DNA of 64,000 nt from assembly GCF_021654775.1 (NCBI RefSeq), contig NZ_AP025343.1, positions 5,671,501-5,735,500 of the forward strand. The letters are read 5' to 3'. Below the pieces are notes generated by a model. The model worked only from the letters and a program-made list of their open reading frames with translations. It was not told the DNA's origin and did not search any database. This DNA comes from Paenibacillus azoreducens. Its GTDB lineage: Bacteria > Bacillota > Bacilli > Paenibacillales > Paenibacillaceae. Shown one piece after another: positions 52,381 through 61,969 of the stretch. The position numbers and the translations under genes were made by a program. Within the stretch, counting starts at the first letter, position 1. Every line of letters starts with the position of its first letter.

Positions 52381-54114
52381 TTAGCTTGTGCTCAGATTAA
52401 TTCCAACTTGAAGCCCGCCAAGTTTAGATCGTGACATGGTTATGCCATATTCCTCGCCGTAACGCAATTGGATTCTGCGATGGACATTTATGATACCGGT
52501 CGTCTCTTCCATTCGGCTCTGCGATTGCCGCAGCCGCGTCTGAAGTTGTTCGATTTCTTCATCGGTAATGCCTCGGCCGTTATCTTCTACATAAATTGAG
52601 AATACATTATCGTGAAGTTTACTGTGAACCCATAGCTCACCCGTTTGTATCATATTGCCAAAGGCATGTTCGTAAGCATTCTCAATAATCGGTTGCAAAA
52701 TAAGCCGTGGAACGGATAAATCCGGTACTTCTCCTTCAAATCGGACTTGGATCCGGTCCCCGTAACAAATCGTCTGCATATCCACATAGGTGCGGGAATG
52801 ATTCACTTCAAGTTCTAATGGAATGTCATCCTCGTCATTGCGGGTAATAAATTGAAAATATTGACCGATATAGAGACAAAACTGGTAAGCCTTCTCCTTC
52901 TGATTCTCCGACTTGATTAATCGGCATAATACGAAAAAGCAGTTATATAGAAAATGAGGATTAATCTGCGACTGCAATCGTTTAAGTTCCGAGCGTTGAT
53001 TGCGAATTTGCTGTTCATAATTTTCCTCAATGAGTGTTCGCAAGGATTTAACCGTATCGTTAAAAGCTTGATACAAATAACCGAACTCGTCTGCTCCGCG
53101 GTCAATCGTAATCGGCTCCAGCATGTTCTGCCGCATACGCCGGAAGGAATGAACAAGCTTCATGAGCGGACGGTAGATCAGTTTTAATAGAAAATAAGAG
53201 AAGAAGAGCACAATGCATACCGAAAGAATGCAGGCCACCCAGAACCACATCCGATACATTTGCAGCGGTCCTAACACGTTGGCTTCGGGAATGCATGTAA
53301 TCGAGTAAGAATTCCATAACTTCGAATATTTATAGACGGTAAGATAGCGCTTTCCATCGAAATTAAGCGTCTCATAGCCTTCTCCAGACTTCACATCCCG
53401 CTTATCGATGGCAAAGGCCTTCATACGTTCCAGCAGCAGCGAGTCCTTACCGCTCTGCGCTTCCCATCCGCGATCCAAATTAAGCAATACGCTTTGCGCG
53501 CCCTCTACGCCGCTGATCTGCGTCAGAATTTCCTGAATTTTCGTCTTAGATAACTCAACCGCCACGACATAAATCGGATTCTTCACCGAAGTGGCCGGGT
53601 ACTGCATCGTAATAAATATCCGGCCATTCCAGTTCACAAACGGCTCTTCATATAATTTGGCGCTTTGCTGCATCGCTTTAAATTCCTGTTCGTTAATGGA
53701 TGTTTCATATTTCGAACTTAGAATGGTTCGTTCAAGCAATGGCACATAGGCCCTTGCTTCTTGAATAAACGGGCTTGAATTCTTCATTAGATCGAGCCGT
53801 CTCTGAATGTCTAATATTTTTCGTGAACGGTCGTAATAACTCATCGCCGTGCCTGTCGTCGCGATTTCCATTAAATCATTATCCATCACATAGTTCGGCA
53901 GATATCGGCTGATCCGGTCCGCTTCCTTATCCAGTGAATCCAGGTAGAAGCGTGTCATGTTCAGAATAGACTTCGAAATTTCCGTCCGGATATTATTCGA
54001 ACCTTTTTCATTAATCAGCCAGGTAATCATCATAAGCGGCAACAAGGCCGCCAAAAAGGCAGCCATTATCTTCTTGAATATAGAGGAATCGTGCAAAAAA
54101 AATCGGATTTTCAT
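52381..54114 (-). CDS. YesM-type sensor histidine kinase
   Basis: Membrane sensor of 577 residues. Two membrane helices (about 14-36 and 287-310) flank an extracellular Cache-like sensing domain. The HAMP linker (LIYRPLMKLVHSFRRM) is followed by the HisKA_7TM-type His kinase domain with phospho-acceptor His in QINPHFLYNC and ATPase blocks QPIIENAYEHAF and VEDNGRGI. AGGAG lies before the ATG. It is typical for Lpl/Ytc transporter operons, sensing extracellular sugar directly or through the binding protein. Confidence 0.93.
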   Translation of the reverse strand: MKIRFFLHDSSIFKKIMAAFLAALLPLMMITWLINEKGSNNIRTEISKSILNMTRFYLDSLDKEADRISRYLPNYVMDNDLMEIATTGTAMSYYDRSRKILDIQRRLDLMKNSSPFIQEARAYVPLLERTILSSKYETSINEQEFKAMQQSAKLYEEPFVNWNGRIFITMQYPATSVKNPIYVVAVELSKTKIQEILTQISGVEGAQSVLLNLDRGWEAQSGKDSLLLERMKAFAIDKRDVKSGEGYETLNFDGKRYLTVYKYSKLWNSYSITCIPEANVLGPLQMYRMWFWVACILSVCIVLFFSYFLLKLIYRPLMKLVHSFRRMRQNMLEPITIDRGADEFGYLYQAFNDTVKSLRTLIEENYEQQIRNQRSELKRLQSQINPHFLYNCFFVLCRLIKSENQKEKAYQFCLYIGQYFQFITRNDEDDIPLELEVNHSRTYVDMQTICYGDRIQVRFEGEVPDLSVPRLILQPIIENAYEHAFGNMIQTGELWVHSKLHDNVFSIYVEDNGRGITDEEIEQLQTRLRQSQSRMEETTGIINVHRRIQLRYGEEYGITMSRSKLGGLQVGINLSTS

Positions 54115-54153
54115 GATCTGTTCTCCTGCGTTCGTTTAGTAAGCAATCCGATA

Positions 54154-55038
54154 TTATTCTTTGACACTGCCCATCACAATCCCTTTAATGAAGAACCGTT
54201 GCAGGAACGGATAGACGATCAGAATCGGGAATGCCGCAACGAAAATCTGCGCCGCCCTACTCGTACGATCAGATAACTTAATCATCAACTCGACGTTCTC
54301 CGCCTTAATAAAACGGAAATCATTTTTGATAATAATAGTCTGCAGGAACGTCTGCAGCGGGTAATTCTCCGGATGATTCATATACAAAATCCCGTCAAAC
54401 CAGCTGTTCCAATGCCCTACAATCGTGAAGAGGCCTGTGGTTGCAAGAGCCGGCAAAGACAACGGCACATAGATTTTCCATAACGTCGTGAAGTGGCCAG
54501 CCCCGTCGATCCGTGAGGATTCCTCCAGTTCCTTCGGTAAGTTGCGATAGAAATTAAGCAATAGAATAACGTTGAATACCGGAACCGCACCTGGCAAGAC
54601 CAAAGCCCAAATGGTATCCAGCATTCCTAACGACTTCACCGTTAAATACATGGGTATGAGGCCGCCGCTGAAGAGAATCGTAAATACAAAGACCCAAGTA
54701 TACCAGGTACGTAATCTAAACTGCGAAGTATCTTTCGATAATGGATACGCTGTAACAATCGTTATCAGCATGCTGATCGTCGTTCCGATCGCAACGCGCT
54801 TCACGGACACCCAGAAGGCGCGCAAGTATTCCGGCTTTCCGAATACGTTGTCATAAGCGGCCGTCGTGAAATCAACCGGCCACAAAAGGACTTTACCGGC
54901 TGATGCCGCAGTACCGGAGCTGAATGAGATCGCTAATATATGAATAATTGGCATAAGACACAACAAAGATATAAAAGCTAGAAAGATGAAATTGAATACC
55001 AGAAACACCTTCCTAGACCATGAGCTATGATTAGGCAC
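54154..55038 (-). CDS. Carbohydrate ABC transporter permease, LplC/YtcP type
   Basis: Membrane subunit of a sugar importer, 294 residues, six helices. The EAA-like loop reads ESSRIDGAGHFTTLWKIYVP, with typical helices FTTAAYDNVFGK and GLIPMYLTVKSLGM and a C-terminal VYPFLQRFFIKGIVMGSVKE. The start is a GTG with GGGAG upstream. Partner of the permease 27 bases upstream. No ATPase gene is present; such transporters share a general ATPase (MsmX-like) elsewhere in the genome. Confidence 0.92.
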   Translation of the reverse strand: MPNHSSWSRKVFLVFNFIFLAFISLLCLMPIIHILAISFSSGTAASAGKVLLWPVDFTTAAYDNVFGKPEYLRAFWVSVKRVAIGTTISMLITIVTAYPLSKDTSQFRLRTWYTWVFVFTILFSGGLIPMYLTVKSLGMLDTIWALVLPGAVPVFNVILLLNFYRNLPKELEESSRIDGAGHFTTLWKIYVPLSLPALATTGLFTIVGHWNSWFDGILYMNHPENYPLQTFLQTIIIKNDFRFIKAENVELMIKLSDRTSRAAQIFVAAFPILIVYPFLQRFFIKGIVMGSVKE

Positions 55039-55065
55039 GGCTATGTCTCCCTTCTGAATTACCTG

Positions 55066-55971
55066 CTAGAAAATGCGGTAATTCGCTACACGATAAGCTA
55101 GCACATAGGAACATGTGATGAGAATAAAACTTACGATTGATTTCAGCAGCCCTACAGCCGTTGCAAATCCGAACTGAGCCTGCTGGATCCCCATACGGTA
55201 GACGAAGGTATCGATAATATCCGCGCTTTCATAGACCGGAGGACTGTACAAGTTGAATATTTGATCAAATCCGGCATTAAGTACGTTCCCAATACTCAGG
55301 GTCAGCATCAAAACGATAATCGGCAGCATGCCTGGAAGCGTAATATAAAAAGTCTGCTTGATGCGGCCTGCGCCATCGATTTGCGCTGCTTCATAAAGCG
55401 ACGGGTTAATATTCGTGAGCGCCGCCAGATAGACAATCGTACCAAAGCCGAATTCCTTCCATACATCCGAGAGAACCATCACATATGGAAACCAGCTGTT
55501 GCTGCCCAAGAAAAAAATCGGCTTAACCCCGAACAATCCCAAAACTTGATTTAAAATCCCGGAGGATGGTGACAAAACATCAATCAAAATGCCGCTTAAC
55601 AAAACCCAAGATAGAAAGTGAGGCAAATATACAAGCGTTTGAAAGGTTCTCTTAACCCATTCCCTACGCAGTTCATTCAATAAAATAGCGATACTGATCG
55701 GAACGACCAGCCCTGCAATGATTTTCATGACCGCAATGAATATCGTATTAAAAAAGATGCGGCCGATATCCGGATACTCCATCAACAACCGGAAGTTCTT
55801 CAAACCGATAAAAGGCGAACCGAACAACCCTTTATTCGGTATATATTTCTGAAACGCCATCATGATTCCCACCATAGGGATGTAACTGAAGATAAGAACA
55901 AGAATAAGACCTGGCAGCAGCATCATATGAAGCGGCCATTCCTTTTTAAACATTCGCGTTAACCCTCTCAT
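55066..55971 (-). CDS. Carbohydrate ABC transporter permease, LplB type
   Basis: Membrane subunit of 301 residues, six helices. Family marks are PLHMMLLPGLILVLIFSYIP near the start, MAFQKYIPNKGLFGSPFIGL, and the EAA loop with LYEAAQIDGAGRIKQTFYIT. The ATG at 55971 is chosen over a longer reading because GAGGTGAGGGG stands right before it and MRGLTRMFKKEWPLH matches the family. It pairs with the LplC-type protein. Confidence 0.92.
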   Translation of the reverse strand: MRGLTRMFKKEWPLHMMLLPGLILVLIFSYIPMVGIMMAFQKYIPNKGLFGSPFIGLKNFRLLMEYPDIGRIFFNTIFIAVMKIIAGLVVPISIAILLNELRREWVKRTFQTLVYLPHFLSWVLLSGILIDVLSPSSGILNQVLGLFGVKPIFFLGSNSWFPYVMVLSDVWKEFGFGTIVYLAALTNINPSLYEAAQIDGAGRIKQTFYITLPGMLPIIVLMLTLSIGNVLNAGFDQIFNLYSPPVYESADIIDTFVYRMGIQQAQFGFATAVGLLKSIVSFILITCSYVLAYRVANYRIF

Positions 55972-56005
55972 GCCCCTCACCTCGCTGTGTTTCTCTGTAT
56001 AGAAA

Positions 56006-56031
56006 GAGGGACTGACTTCGATCAATCCCTC
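56006..56031 (-). other. Hairpin between the binding-protein and LplB-type genes
   Basis: GAGGGA-TGA and TCA-TCCCTC pair in the 78-base space, a usual position for a message-stabilising or attenuating hairpin after a highly expressed binding protein. Confidence 0.6.
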
Positions 56032-56049
56032 CATCGGTCTTTCTAAAAC

Positions 56050-57726
56050 TTATTTATTTGCTTTGTACCATTCGTTAACTTCTTTCGTAATTTCGTCGCC
56101 GCCAAGTTTTTTCCACTCTTCAACGAATTTGTCGAACTCATCAACAGACACTTGGTTCATGATGATTTTGAAGTATACTTCATCACGCTTCTTGGTCAAG
56201 ATTTCTTGACGTTCTGCCATCGTTTCCGTAGGGGCGCCGTAGAATTTGTTTTGCAGGTATTCTTTGTTTTGCTGGATTTTAGGGTTATGCGATACCGCGC
56301 CTTTTGGACCCGAGATCAGCACTTCCCACCACATATTGATATCGCTACCATCGATAAATTTCATCGCACGTTCATAACGACCCTTCTGGTCTGCAGTTTG
56401 AAGAATGCTAGGATCTTTCGTTTCGATCGCTTTCGGCAGAATTTCGCCGTTGTTATCCATCTGTTTGCCTACGCGAAGCGGGTTCAGCAGCCAGTAGTTG
56501 TTGCCTTTTTCTTGTTTGTCTTTACCATACAGATAGATTTTTTGCTCATCTGTCGCATTCATCGTATTATCCACGACGATCCATTGGTTCAGCAATTTGA
56601 TAACGCCTTCAGGATGCTGTGCTTTTTTGGAAATGACATAGTACTGGTCCACACCTAAGCCGATTTGGTTCAGCGTTGGACTATCGTCCACGGAAGGAAT
56701 CGGGTATACGCCCCATTCTTGAACAACTTTACCGTTTACAACTGCGCCTTTTGCGAGCTGTGCCGGGGTCCAGGCAGCACCGAATACAAGCCCTATGCTG
56801 TTGTTGTAAATAAGCTCGGATTCTTTATCGGCATCTTTAACCGTGAATTCAGGATCGATCAGACCTTTTTTGAACATATCTTGAAGCGCTTTAAGCGCAT
56901 CTTTTACTTGCGGTTGGATGTCACTGTTCATCAGTCCACCGTTTCCATCTTCCATCCAGAGATTTTCATAAGCATGGTAACCGTTAAGGAATGCACGCAA
57001 TCCGGTTACTCCAGTATCAATACTGAATGGGTTTTTGCTTACTGCAATGCCGTAAGCTTTGCCTGACCCGCCCGGATCCTTCGTTTTGAAAGCTTCAGCG
57101 ATCGCCATCAGATCAGCCATTGTCTTCGGTTCCGGCAGGTTTAACTTTTTAAGCCAGTCCGTTCGTACGAACAAGTACTGATATTGGTAAGGATTATACG
57201 AGCTCGGAATCCCCATTAATTTGCCGTCGAACGTGGCCGTTTTCATCTGCATGCCGCCGTCCATCGTCAAAAATTTCTTCGTTTCATCTGTCGCGTATTG
57301 GTCATACACATCCGTGATGTCCATGATCATGTCCGCTTCCGTTAATTCTTTCAATTGTGTTGCATCCACACGCGCGAAGTCCGGCAGGTCGTTGGCTGCA
57401 ATCGTCATTTTTAATTTTTCTTTGAACTGATTGTCATCCGCCGCTATCCATTTGTTTGTAATCTTCACGCCGATATCTTTTTCGTAAGCGTCATACACGG
57501 CATTCTTTTCGAAACTTTCGCCTTGATCGAATTTAAGATACGGGTCGCTTGGCGATACCGTCGAAACTTCAATGACCTGATTCCCATCTTCCTTCTGTCC
57601 CTGTTGCGCTGTCTCAGGCTTTTTCTCTGCCTCTTTCGCGCCTTCACTGTTGTTGGAGTTACCACATGCCGTCAGTGCCATGCACAGAATCAGGGTAACA
57701 CTCAACAAGAATTTGCTGCTTTTCAT
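56050..57726 (-). CDS. Extracellular sugar-binding lipoprotein, LplA type
   Basis: Binding protein of the sugar importer, 558 residues, lipid-anchored outside. The signal peptide ends at the lipobox LTAC (Cys near 20), followed by an acidic linker. Family-1-like marks: DLPDFARVDATQLKELTEAD, YQYLFVRTDWLKKLNLPEPK, KDPGGSGKAYGIA and the C-terminal VDEFDKFVEEWKKLGGDEI. GGGGAGGGG precedes the ATG at 57726. It leads the operon binding protein, LplB, LplC, YesM, YesN, dehydrogenase. The sugar is unknown; rhamnogalacturonan- or xylan-type oligosaccharides are frequent in such operons. Confidence 0.92.
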   Translation of the reverse strand: MKSSKFLLSVTLILCMALTACGNSNNSEGAKEAEKKPETAQQGQKEDGNQVIEVSTVSPSDPYLKFDQGESFEKNAVYDAYEKDIGVKITNKWIAADDNQFKEKLKMTIAANDLPDFARVDATQLKELTEADMIMDITDVYDQYATDETKKFLTMDGGMQMKTATFDGKLMGIPSSYNPYQYQYLFVRTDWLKKLNLPEPKTMADLMAIAEAFKTKDPGGSGKAYGIAVSKNPFSIDTGVTGLRAFLNGYHAYENLWMEDGNGGLMNSDIQPQVKDALKALQDMFKKGLIDPEFTVKDADKESELIYNNSIGLVFGAAWTPAQLAKGAVVNGKVVQEWGVYPIPSVDDSPTLNQIGLGVDQYYVISKKAQHPEGVIKLLNQWIVVDNTMNATDEQKIYLYGKDKQEKGNNYWLLNPLRVGKQMDNNGEILPKAIETKDPSILQTADQKGRYERAMKFIDGSDINMWWEVLISGPKGAVSHNPKIQQNKEYLQNKFYGAPTETMAERQEILTKKRDEVYFKIIMNQVSVDEFDKFVEEWKKLGGDEITKEVNEWYKANK

Positions 57727-57877
57727 ATAACCCCTCCCCAATGTTCTAAGTAGTGTGCGTGCAGTTGATTTCTCTTTGTGATCCTTCCTATATTTAGTAT
57801 AGAAAAGTGACTAACCCCATTCTATATACCAGTCTTTACTTTCGTATACAACTCTTGATATTGAAGGTCGGCCATAA

Positions 57878-58010
57878 TGTTCTGGCTATTCAAGAGCATG
57901 TCGACCCGCAACTGTTAAACCGCAGCAGCGCGACATCATGAGCATGCTCCGCGAGAAAATGCTGTGCCGCAGATGAAAACGAAAATCATGAACGAAGTCT
58001 GGGCTTCCTA
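57878..58010 (+). pseudogene. Internally deleted fragment of spoVR
   Basis: Read rightward, about 47 bases match intact spoVR at about 59580-59626 (CTGGCTATTCAAGAGCATGT) and are then fused, at a shared CGCAG, to sequence matching 59847-59945 (CAGCGCGACATCATGAGCAT). It carries frame breaks, stops and small deletions and no start. It is a degraded duplicate of the gene 1.2 kb away. The rest of the 57742-58041 gap has no gene. Confidence 0.85.
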
Positions 58011-58045
58011 ATCGCAAAGGCGCTTGGGTTTGTGGACACAAAAAA

Positions 58046-58067
58046 ACCGACTCGCTTGGGAATCGGT
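58046..58067 (-). terminator. Rho-independent terminator of the RelE/ParE module
   Basis: ACCGA and TCGGT with a partly pairing interior; leftward a run of seven T follows. Confidence 0.7.
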
Positions 58068-58075
58068 CATTATCC

Positions 58076-58354
58076 TTATTTAAAATTACGTTTCATTGCA
58101 CCATGTTTGAATGAAGTAATCACATAACGCTCGCCGTTATCCAGTACTTTGTAAGACACAACATACCGATCTACGATGCAGTAATACGTATTGCGATATT
58201 CACGCGAAGGCATTATGGTTCCCATCTTGACAACTTGTTCTTCCACACGTCTGATGAGGTTTAATTTATATTCCCTTGTTTCTTGTTCGGTGAAATGATC
58301 ACTCCTGATTTGCCGAAGCCGATTAGCTGCCGTTTCCGTCCACTGGACAATCAA
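58076..58354 (-). CDS. RelE/ParE family toxin
   Basis: A 92-residue toxin-like protein of a type II module. It fits the RelE/ParE fold: IVQWTETAANRLRQI helix pair at the start, then strands with SREYRNTYYCIVDRYVVSYK and a final ERYVITSFKHGAMKRNFK. RelE members cut ribosomal mRNA and ParE members poison gyrase; motif reading does not decide between them. It begins with TTG immediately after the stop of the antitoxin gene, so the two are translationally coupled. Confidence 0.82.
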   Translation of the reverse strand: MIVQWTETAANRLRQIRSDHFTEQETREYKLNLIRRVEEQVVKMGTIMPSREYRNTYYCIVDRYVVSYKVLDNGERYVITSFKHGAMKRNFK

Positions 58355-58588
58355 CTACAGCTCACCACGCTTCACCGATTCGATTAGATCTTCTGTAGAG
58401 TACAATTTGCCCTCCATTAGATCCTTCTCTGATGCTTCGATCATTTGGCGGATTTCAGGGTCAGAATCCAGTTCATCTACAGGACTGTAGACCTCATATT
58501 CCAAGCCATCTATACGAATAAATTCTTTACGATCTTTCAAATACGATTCAATGACCGTACCATCAGGAGCTTTTAGACTAAAATTCAT
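58355..58588 (-). CDS. Antitoxin of the RelE/ParE module
   Basis: A 77-residue acidic protein preceding the toxin, the usual antitoxin order. Residues 1-40 are beta-rich (MNFSLKAPDGTVIESYLKDR) and residues 45-77 are helical and acidic (LDSDPEIRQMIEASEKDLME), a likely toxin-binding tail ending EDLIESVKRGEL. I cannot name its DNA-binding class. AAAGGAGG lies 9 bases before the ATG at 58588. The location next to gene remnants fits mobile character. Confidence 0.75.
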   Translation of the reverse strand: MNFSLKAPDGTVIESYLKDRKEFIRIDGLEYEVYSPVDELDSDPEIRQMIEASEKDLMEGKLYSTEDLIESVKRGEL

Positions 58589-58705
58589 CCCTTTCAACCT
58601 CCTTTTGCCTTTCGTAATCTGCAACAACCTTGCCCTTTATCAAAATTATAACACATCCCCTATTCCTGACTCATTAACAAAAAATAAACCTAAACTTACT
58701 TTACA

Positions 58706-58930
58706 TCACATTTGAGATGCAGCTTGTAACCCGTCTATTTGATCGCGTTTCGCGTCCAGAAAATCCAACCACAAATCAACGACCTGCTTGCCGTTAATTA
58801 GGTCGATATTTAAGCCCTGCGCATACGTATAGGCATTTGAGGTAAAATCACTTGTTGTAATCACATAAAGGGTCTCTTTCATATCTTCATGAGAGGAGAA
58901 TGCTTCAAGAGCATTTTCTTGATAGTTCAC
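58706..58930 (-). pseudogene. C-terminal fragment of a restriction-endonuclease (Mrr_cat)-like protein
   Basis: A frame of 74 codons with VITTSDFTSNAYTYAQGLNI followed by DLINGKQVVDLWLDF. This VTTS-FT-A-YA-G-N-ELI-G pattern is the late part of Mrr-like nuclease domains found in type IV restriction enzymes. The catalytic D-QxK region, which should lie upstream, is missing, and the GTG start has only a weak site. I read it as a truncated, probably inactive remnant. Confidence 0.6.
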
Positions 58931-58959
58931 TAGCAGTAATCACTATTGACCATTAGCAT

Positions 58960-58988
58960 TATTAATTCCCACACTCGCTGCATACAAT
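58960..58988 (+). promoter_or_regulatory. Candidate sigma-E promoter of spoVR
   Basis: CATACAAT (58981-58988) matches the sigma-E -10 exactly. TATTAAT, 14 bases upstream, fits the -35 in 5 of 7 positions. The start codon is 135 bases downstream. B. subtilis spoVR is sigma-E dependent. Confidence 0.55.
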
Positions 58989-59123
58989 AAACTGGAGGAT
59001 TTTTCAAGGAGAACCGCCCCTGGCGCTAACCACAACACCCATCTCACAATGCCCCCCTATAATAACAAAAGCCATCCAGCGCTAACGTGCGTTCTTCTGG
59101 ACACAGGAAGGAGCACAGAATTC

Positions 59124-60557
59124 ATGAGCGATGAAATCAAACAACTTGAATATGCGATCACTGAAATCATGGAAATTGCCGACGGCTTTGGTCTCGATTA
59201 CTATCCGATGCGATATGAAATCTGCCCGGCAGACATCATTTACACCTTTGGCGCTTACGGTATGCCAACGCGATTCTCGCATTGGAGCTTCGGCAAAACC
59301 TTCAACAAAATGAAAATGCAATACGACTTCGGGCTCAGCAAAATTTACGAGCTAGTCATCAATTCCAACCCCTGCTACGCTTTCCTGCTTGACGGCAACT
59401 CGCTCATTCAAAACAAGCTGATCGTCGCGCATGTCCTTGCGCACTGCGATTTTTTCAAAAATAATTACCGTTTCTCCACTTCCAACCGCAATATGGTGGA
59501 AAGCATGTCGGCCACGGCCGAGCGAATCAGCCACTATGAAATGGAGCATGGAACGGAAGCCGTTGAAAGCTTTATCGACGCCGTCCTGGCTATTCAGGAG
59601 CATGTCGACCCGCAGCTGATCAAGCCGCAGCATCTCGACAAACAGCGTTACATGGAGCTTAAGATCAAAGAGCAGAAGGAAAACGCCAGGCAGGAACCGC
59701 CTGCAAGCGAATACGATGATCTGTGGAACCTGGATACGCCCAAAAGCAAGGAAAAAAGCGAAATCGGGACGCGCCACTTCCCGCCCGAGCCGGAAAAGGA
59801 CATCATGTGGTTCATCCAGGAGTTTTCCGAAGTATTGGAGGATTGGCAGCGCGACATCATGAGCATGCTCCGCGAGGAAATGCTGTACTTCTGGCCGCAG
59901 ATGGAAACGAAAATCATGAACGAAGGCTGGGCTTCCTATTGGCATCAACGCATCATCCGGGAGCTCGACCTCACCAGCGAGGAGACCATCGAATTCGCCA
60001 AATTGAATGCCTCGGTCGTGCAGCCGTCACAGAGCAGCCTCAATCCTTATTATCTTGGACTCAAAATTTTCGAAGACATCGAGCGGCGCTGGGATAACCC
60101 GACCAAAGAAGAGCAGGAGCTTACAGGACGGAAGCCCGGCAAGGGACGTGAGAAAATTTTTGAAGTGCGCGAATTTGATTCCGATATCTCGTTTATCCGC
60201 AACTATTTGACGAAAGAACTTACGGAGGATTTGGACTTATACGTATTTGAGAAAAAAGGCCCGGAATGGAAAATCACCGACAAAGCGTGGGAACGCGTCC
60301 GGGATCAGCTTGTCGTCTCCAGAGTGAACGGCGGCAACCCGTATTTGGTCGTCACCGATGGGGATTATTTGCGCAACGGGGAACTGGTCATCCGGCATGA
60401 ATACGAAGGCACCGAACTGGATTTGAAATACATGGAGCGGACCATGCCCTATGTTTACAAGCTTTGGGGCCGCTCCGTTCATCTGGAAACAGTGATCGAG
60501 GACAAAAAAGTGATGTTTTCGCATGACGGCAAAAAGCTGCACCGCAAGTTTGTTTAA
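59124..60557 (+). CDS. spoVR: SpoVR family stage V sporulation protein
   Basis: Involved in spore cortex formation in Bacillus; works with YhbH and PrkA in a conserved but biochemically unclear system. The 477-residue protein has usual length. Marks: [20 protein letters not shown] near the start, [16 protein letters not shown], the His-rich [19 protein letters not shown] block ([11 protein letters not shown]), [17 protein letters not shown] and [26 protein letters not shown] is 10 bases before the ATG at 59124; a longer start at 59049 adds 25 unlike residues. A sigma-E-like promoter lies upstream. Confidence 0.94.
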   Translation: MSDEIKQLEYAITEIMEIADGFGLDYYPMRYEICPADIIYTFGAYGMPTRFSHWSFGKTFNKMKMQYDFGLSKIYELVINSNPCYAFLLDGNSLIQNKLIVAHVLAHCDFFKNNYRFSTSNRNMVESMSATAERISHYEMEHGTEAVESFIDAVLAIQEHVDPQLIKPQHLDKQRYMELKIKEQKENARQEPPASEYDDLWNLDTPKSKEKSEIGTRHFPPEPEKDIMWFIQEFSEVLEDWQRDIMSMLREEMLYFWPQMETKIMNEGWASYWHQRIIRELDLTSEETIEFAKLNASVVQPSQSSLNPYYLGLKIFEDIERRWDNPTKEEQELTGRKPGKGREKIFEVREFDSDISFIRNYLTKELTEDLDLYVFEKKGPEWKITDKAWERVRDQLVVSRVNGGNPYLVVTDGDYLRNGELVIRHEYEGTELDLKYMERTMPYVYKLWGRSVHLETVIEDKKVMFSHDGKKLHRKFV

Positions 60558-60591
60558 CACCGCACCCACGACCACAAGGCGATAAAAGGAC

Positions 60592-60629
60592 GGCCTTTTT
60601 CGGTAACCGCCCCGGAAAAGGCCTTTTTT
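60592..60629 (+). terminator. Rho-independent terminator of spoVR
   Basis: GGCCTTTTTCGG pairs with CCGGAAAAGGCC (one G-T) and is followed by six T. Confidence 0.88.
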
Positions 60630-60682
60630 ACATGTCCATGCAGAAAATCCAGCTCCTTTGTTATTCCAAAAAAACTAAAATA

Positions 60683-60770
60683 ACCCCACAAAGTGGAGCC
60701 TATGCTTCGATGCTTATTCCAAATACTTTGCGGGGACCCCCAAAAAAACTTATAAATTCTATACTGCTAA
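60683..60770. repeat. Family D intergenic repeat, copy 2
   Basis: GTGGAGCCTATGCTTCGATG, CTTATTCCAAATACTTTGCG, GGGACCCC and the tail ACTTATAAATTCTATACTGC match the copy at 15886-16040. CCCCACAAAG and CTTTGCGGGG can pair, forming a hairpin of about 45 bases. Confidence 0.75.
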
Positions 60771-60809
60771 AAAAAGAGCATGCCGCTTGCAGCAGCATAC
60801 TCTTTTTTT
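60769..60809. terminator. Bidirectional terminator of the LacI-type gene
   Basis: AAAAAAAGAGCATGC pairs with GCATACTCTTTTTTT across a short GC-rich loop. T runs exist in both directions; the leftward reading ends the regulator gene. Confidence 0.85.
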
Positions 60810-60810
60810 A

Positions 60811-61830
60811 CTATCTCGTAATCTCCGAACCTACAAGCCTTGCTGTCGATTCCCGGATGACCAGGCTGGCTGGTTCCATAACGACAGGCGGCGGATAATC
60901 CGGATTTTTGATCATGGCGATCAGTTCTTCAATCGATTTGACGCCGATGGTGTGAATATTTTGGTTTACCGTCGTCAACGCCGGTTTAAACAGCTCCGCT
61001 TCAAAAATATTATCGAAGCCCACCACCGAAATATCTTCAGGGACAGTTAATCCCCGCGCTTCAATGGCATGAATCGCCCCAAAGGCCGTCATATCGGAGG
61101 TACAGACAACAGCTGTCGGCGGCGCATCCAGCTGCAGCAGCTCCTGCATCCCCGTAAGACCGCTTTCAAAGGAATAATCTCCAGCCAGGACATAATCCGC
61201 ACGATACGGAATCGAAGCTGCCTGCAGGCCGTCACGGTACCCTGCCAGCCGACTGTCATTTACCGCTTGTCCGGGAATTCCCGCCAAACATGCAATGCGG
61301 CGATGCCCCAACTCATATAGATGCTGAACTGCCATATGTACTCCGCTTCGATTATCAGTCGTAATATTGCCGGCACGATGTCCAGTCACATCCGTATCCA
61401 CAAACATCGTCGGGATACCGGATTGAATCAGTTCCTGGATGCAGCGATGTTCCTTTTCCACGCCGAACACCACGACACCATCCAAATTGCGGCTTTGGCA
61501 ATGATCGGCAAAGGAATAATCGGGATCATTCAGCCGCGCCGACAAACGCATCAGATCGTATCCGCTGTTTTCCAGGGCCGTTTTGACCCCTTCCAGCAGC
61601 ATCGACACATATGGATTCGTAAATGGTATATTAATCAGGACGCCAACGGTCCATGATCTCCCTGTTACCAACCCACGCGCAATTACATTGGGTCTATAAC
61701 GAAGCAGTGCAATCGCATTTTTAACTTTTTTCCTCGTTTTTTCGCTGACATCCGGGTAATGGTTAATCACCTTGGATACTGTCGCTACTGAAACTCCTGC
61801 TTCCTTTGCCACATCATGAATTGAAGCCAA
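60811..61830 (-). CDS. LacI family transcriptional regulator
   Basis: A sugar-responsive repressor of 339 residues. The helix-turn-helix starts at residue 2 (ASIHDVAKEAGVSVATVSKV, then INHYPDVSEKTRKKV), with the hinge LRYRPNVIARGLV, and a periplasmic-binding-like sensor domain with GVLINIPFTNPY, FGVEKEHRC, GHRRIACLAG and DDISVVGFDN-type VPEDISVVGFDN. The start is a TTG with GAGGTG upstream; a longer frame would add 44 residues before the conserved beginning. No sugar genes are directly attached, so the target may be the nearby importer or a distant operon. Confidence 0.9.
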   Translation of the reverse strand: MASIHDVAKEAGVSVATVSKVINHYPDVSEKTRKKVKNAIALLRYRPNVIARGLVTGRSWTVGVLINIPFTNPYVSMLLEGVKTALENSGYDLMRLSARLNDPDYSFADHCQSRNLDGVVVFGVEKEHRCIQELIQSGIPTMFVDTDVTGHRAGNITTDNRSGVHMAVQHLYELGHRRIACLAGIPGQAVNDSRLAGYRDGLQAASIPYRADYVLAGDYSFESGLTGMQELLQLDAPPTAVVCTSDMTAFGAIHAIEARGLTVPEDISVVGFDNIFEAELFKPALTTVNQNIHTIGVKSIEELIAMIKNPDYPPPVVMEPASLVIRESTARLVGSEITR

Positions 61831-61969
61831 CTCGATCACCTCGGACACGGATTGCCTAAATCCACCTTCATGCCGATCCTTCCATCCTCTATTATACTCG
61901 AAAGGAAAAATCAGCCATATTAATATTTTGCATGAAATTGGTAGATTAAGCAATCCCTTCAAAGAAAAA

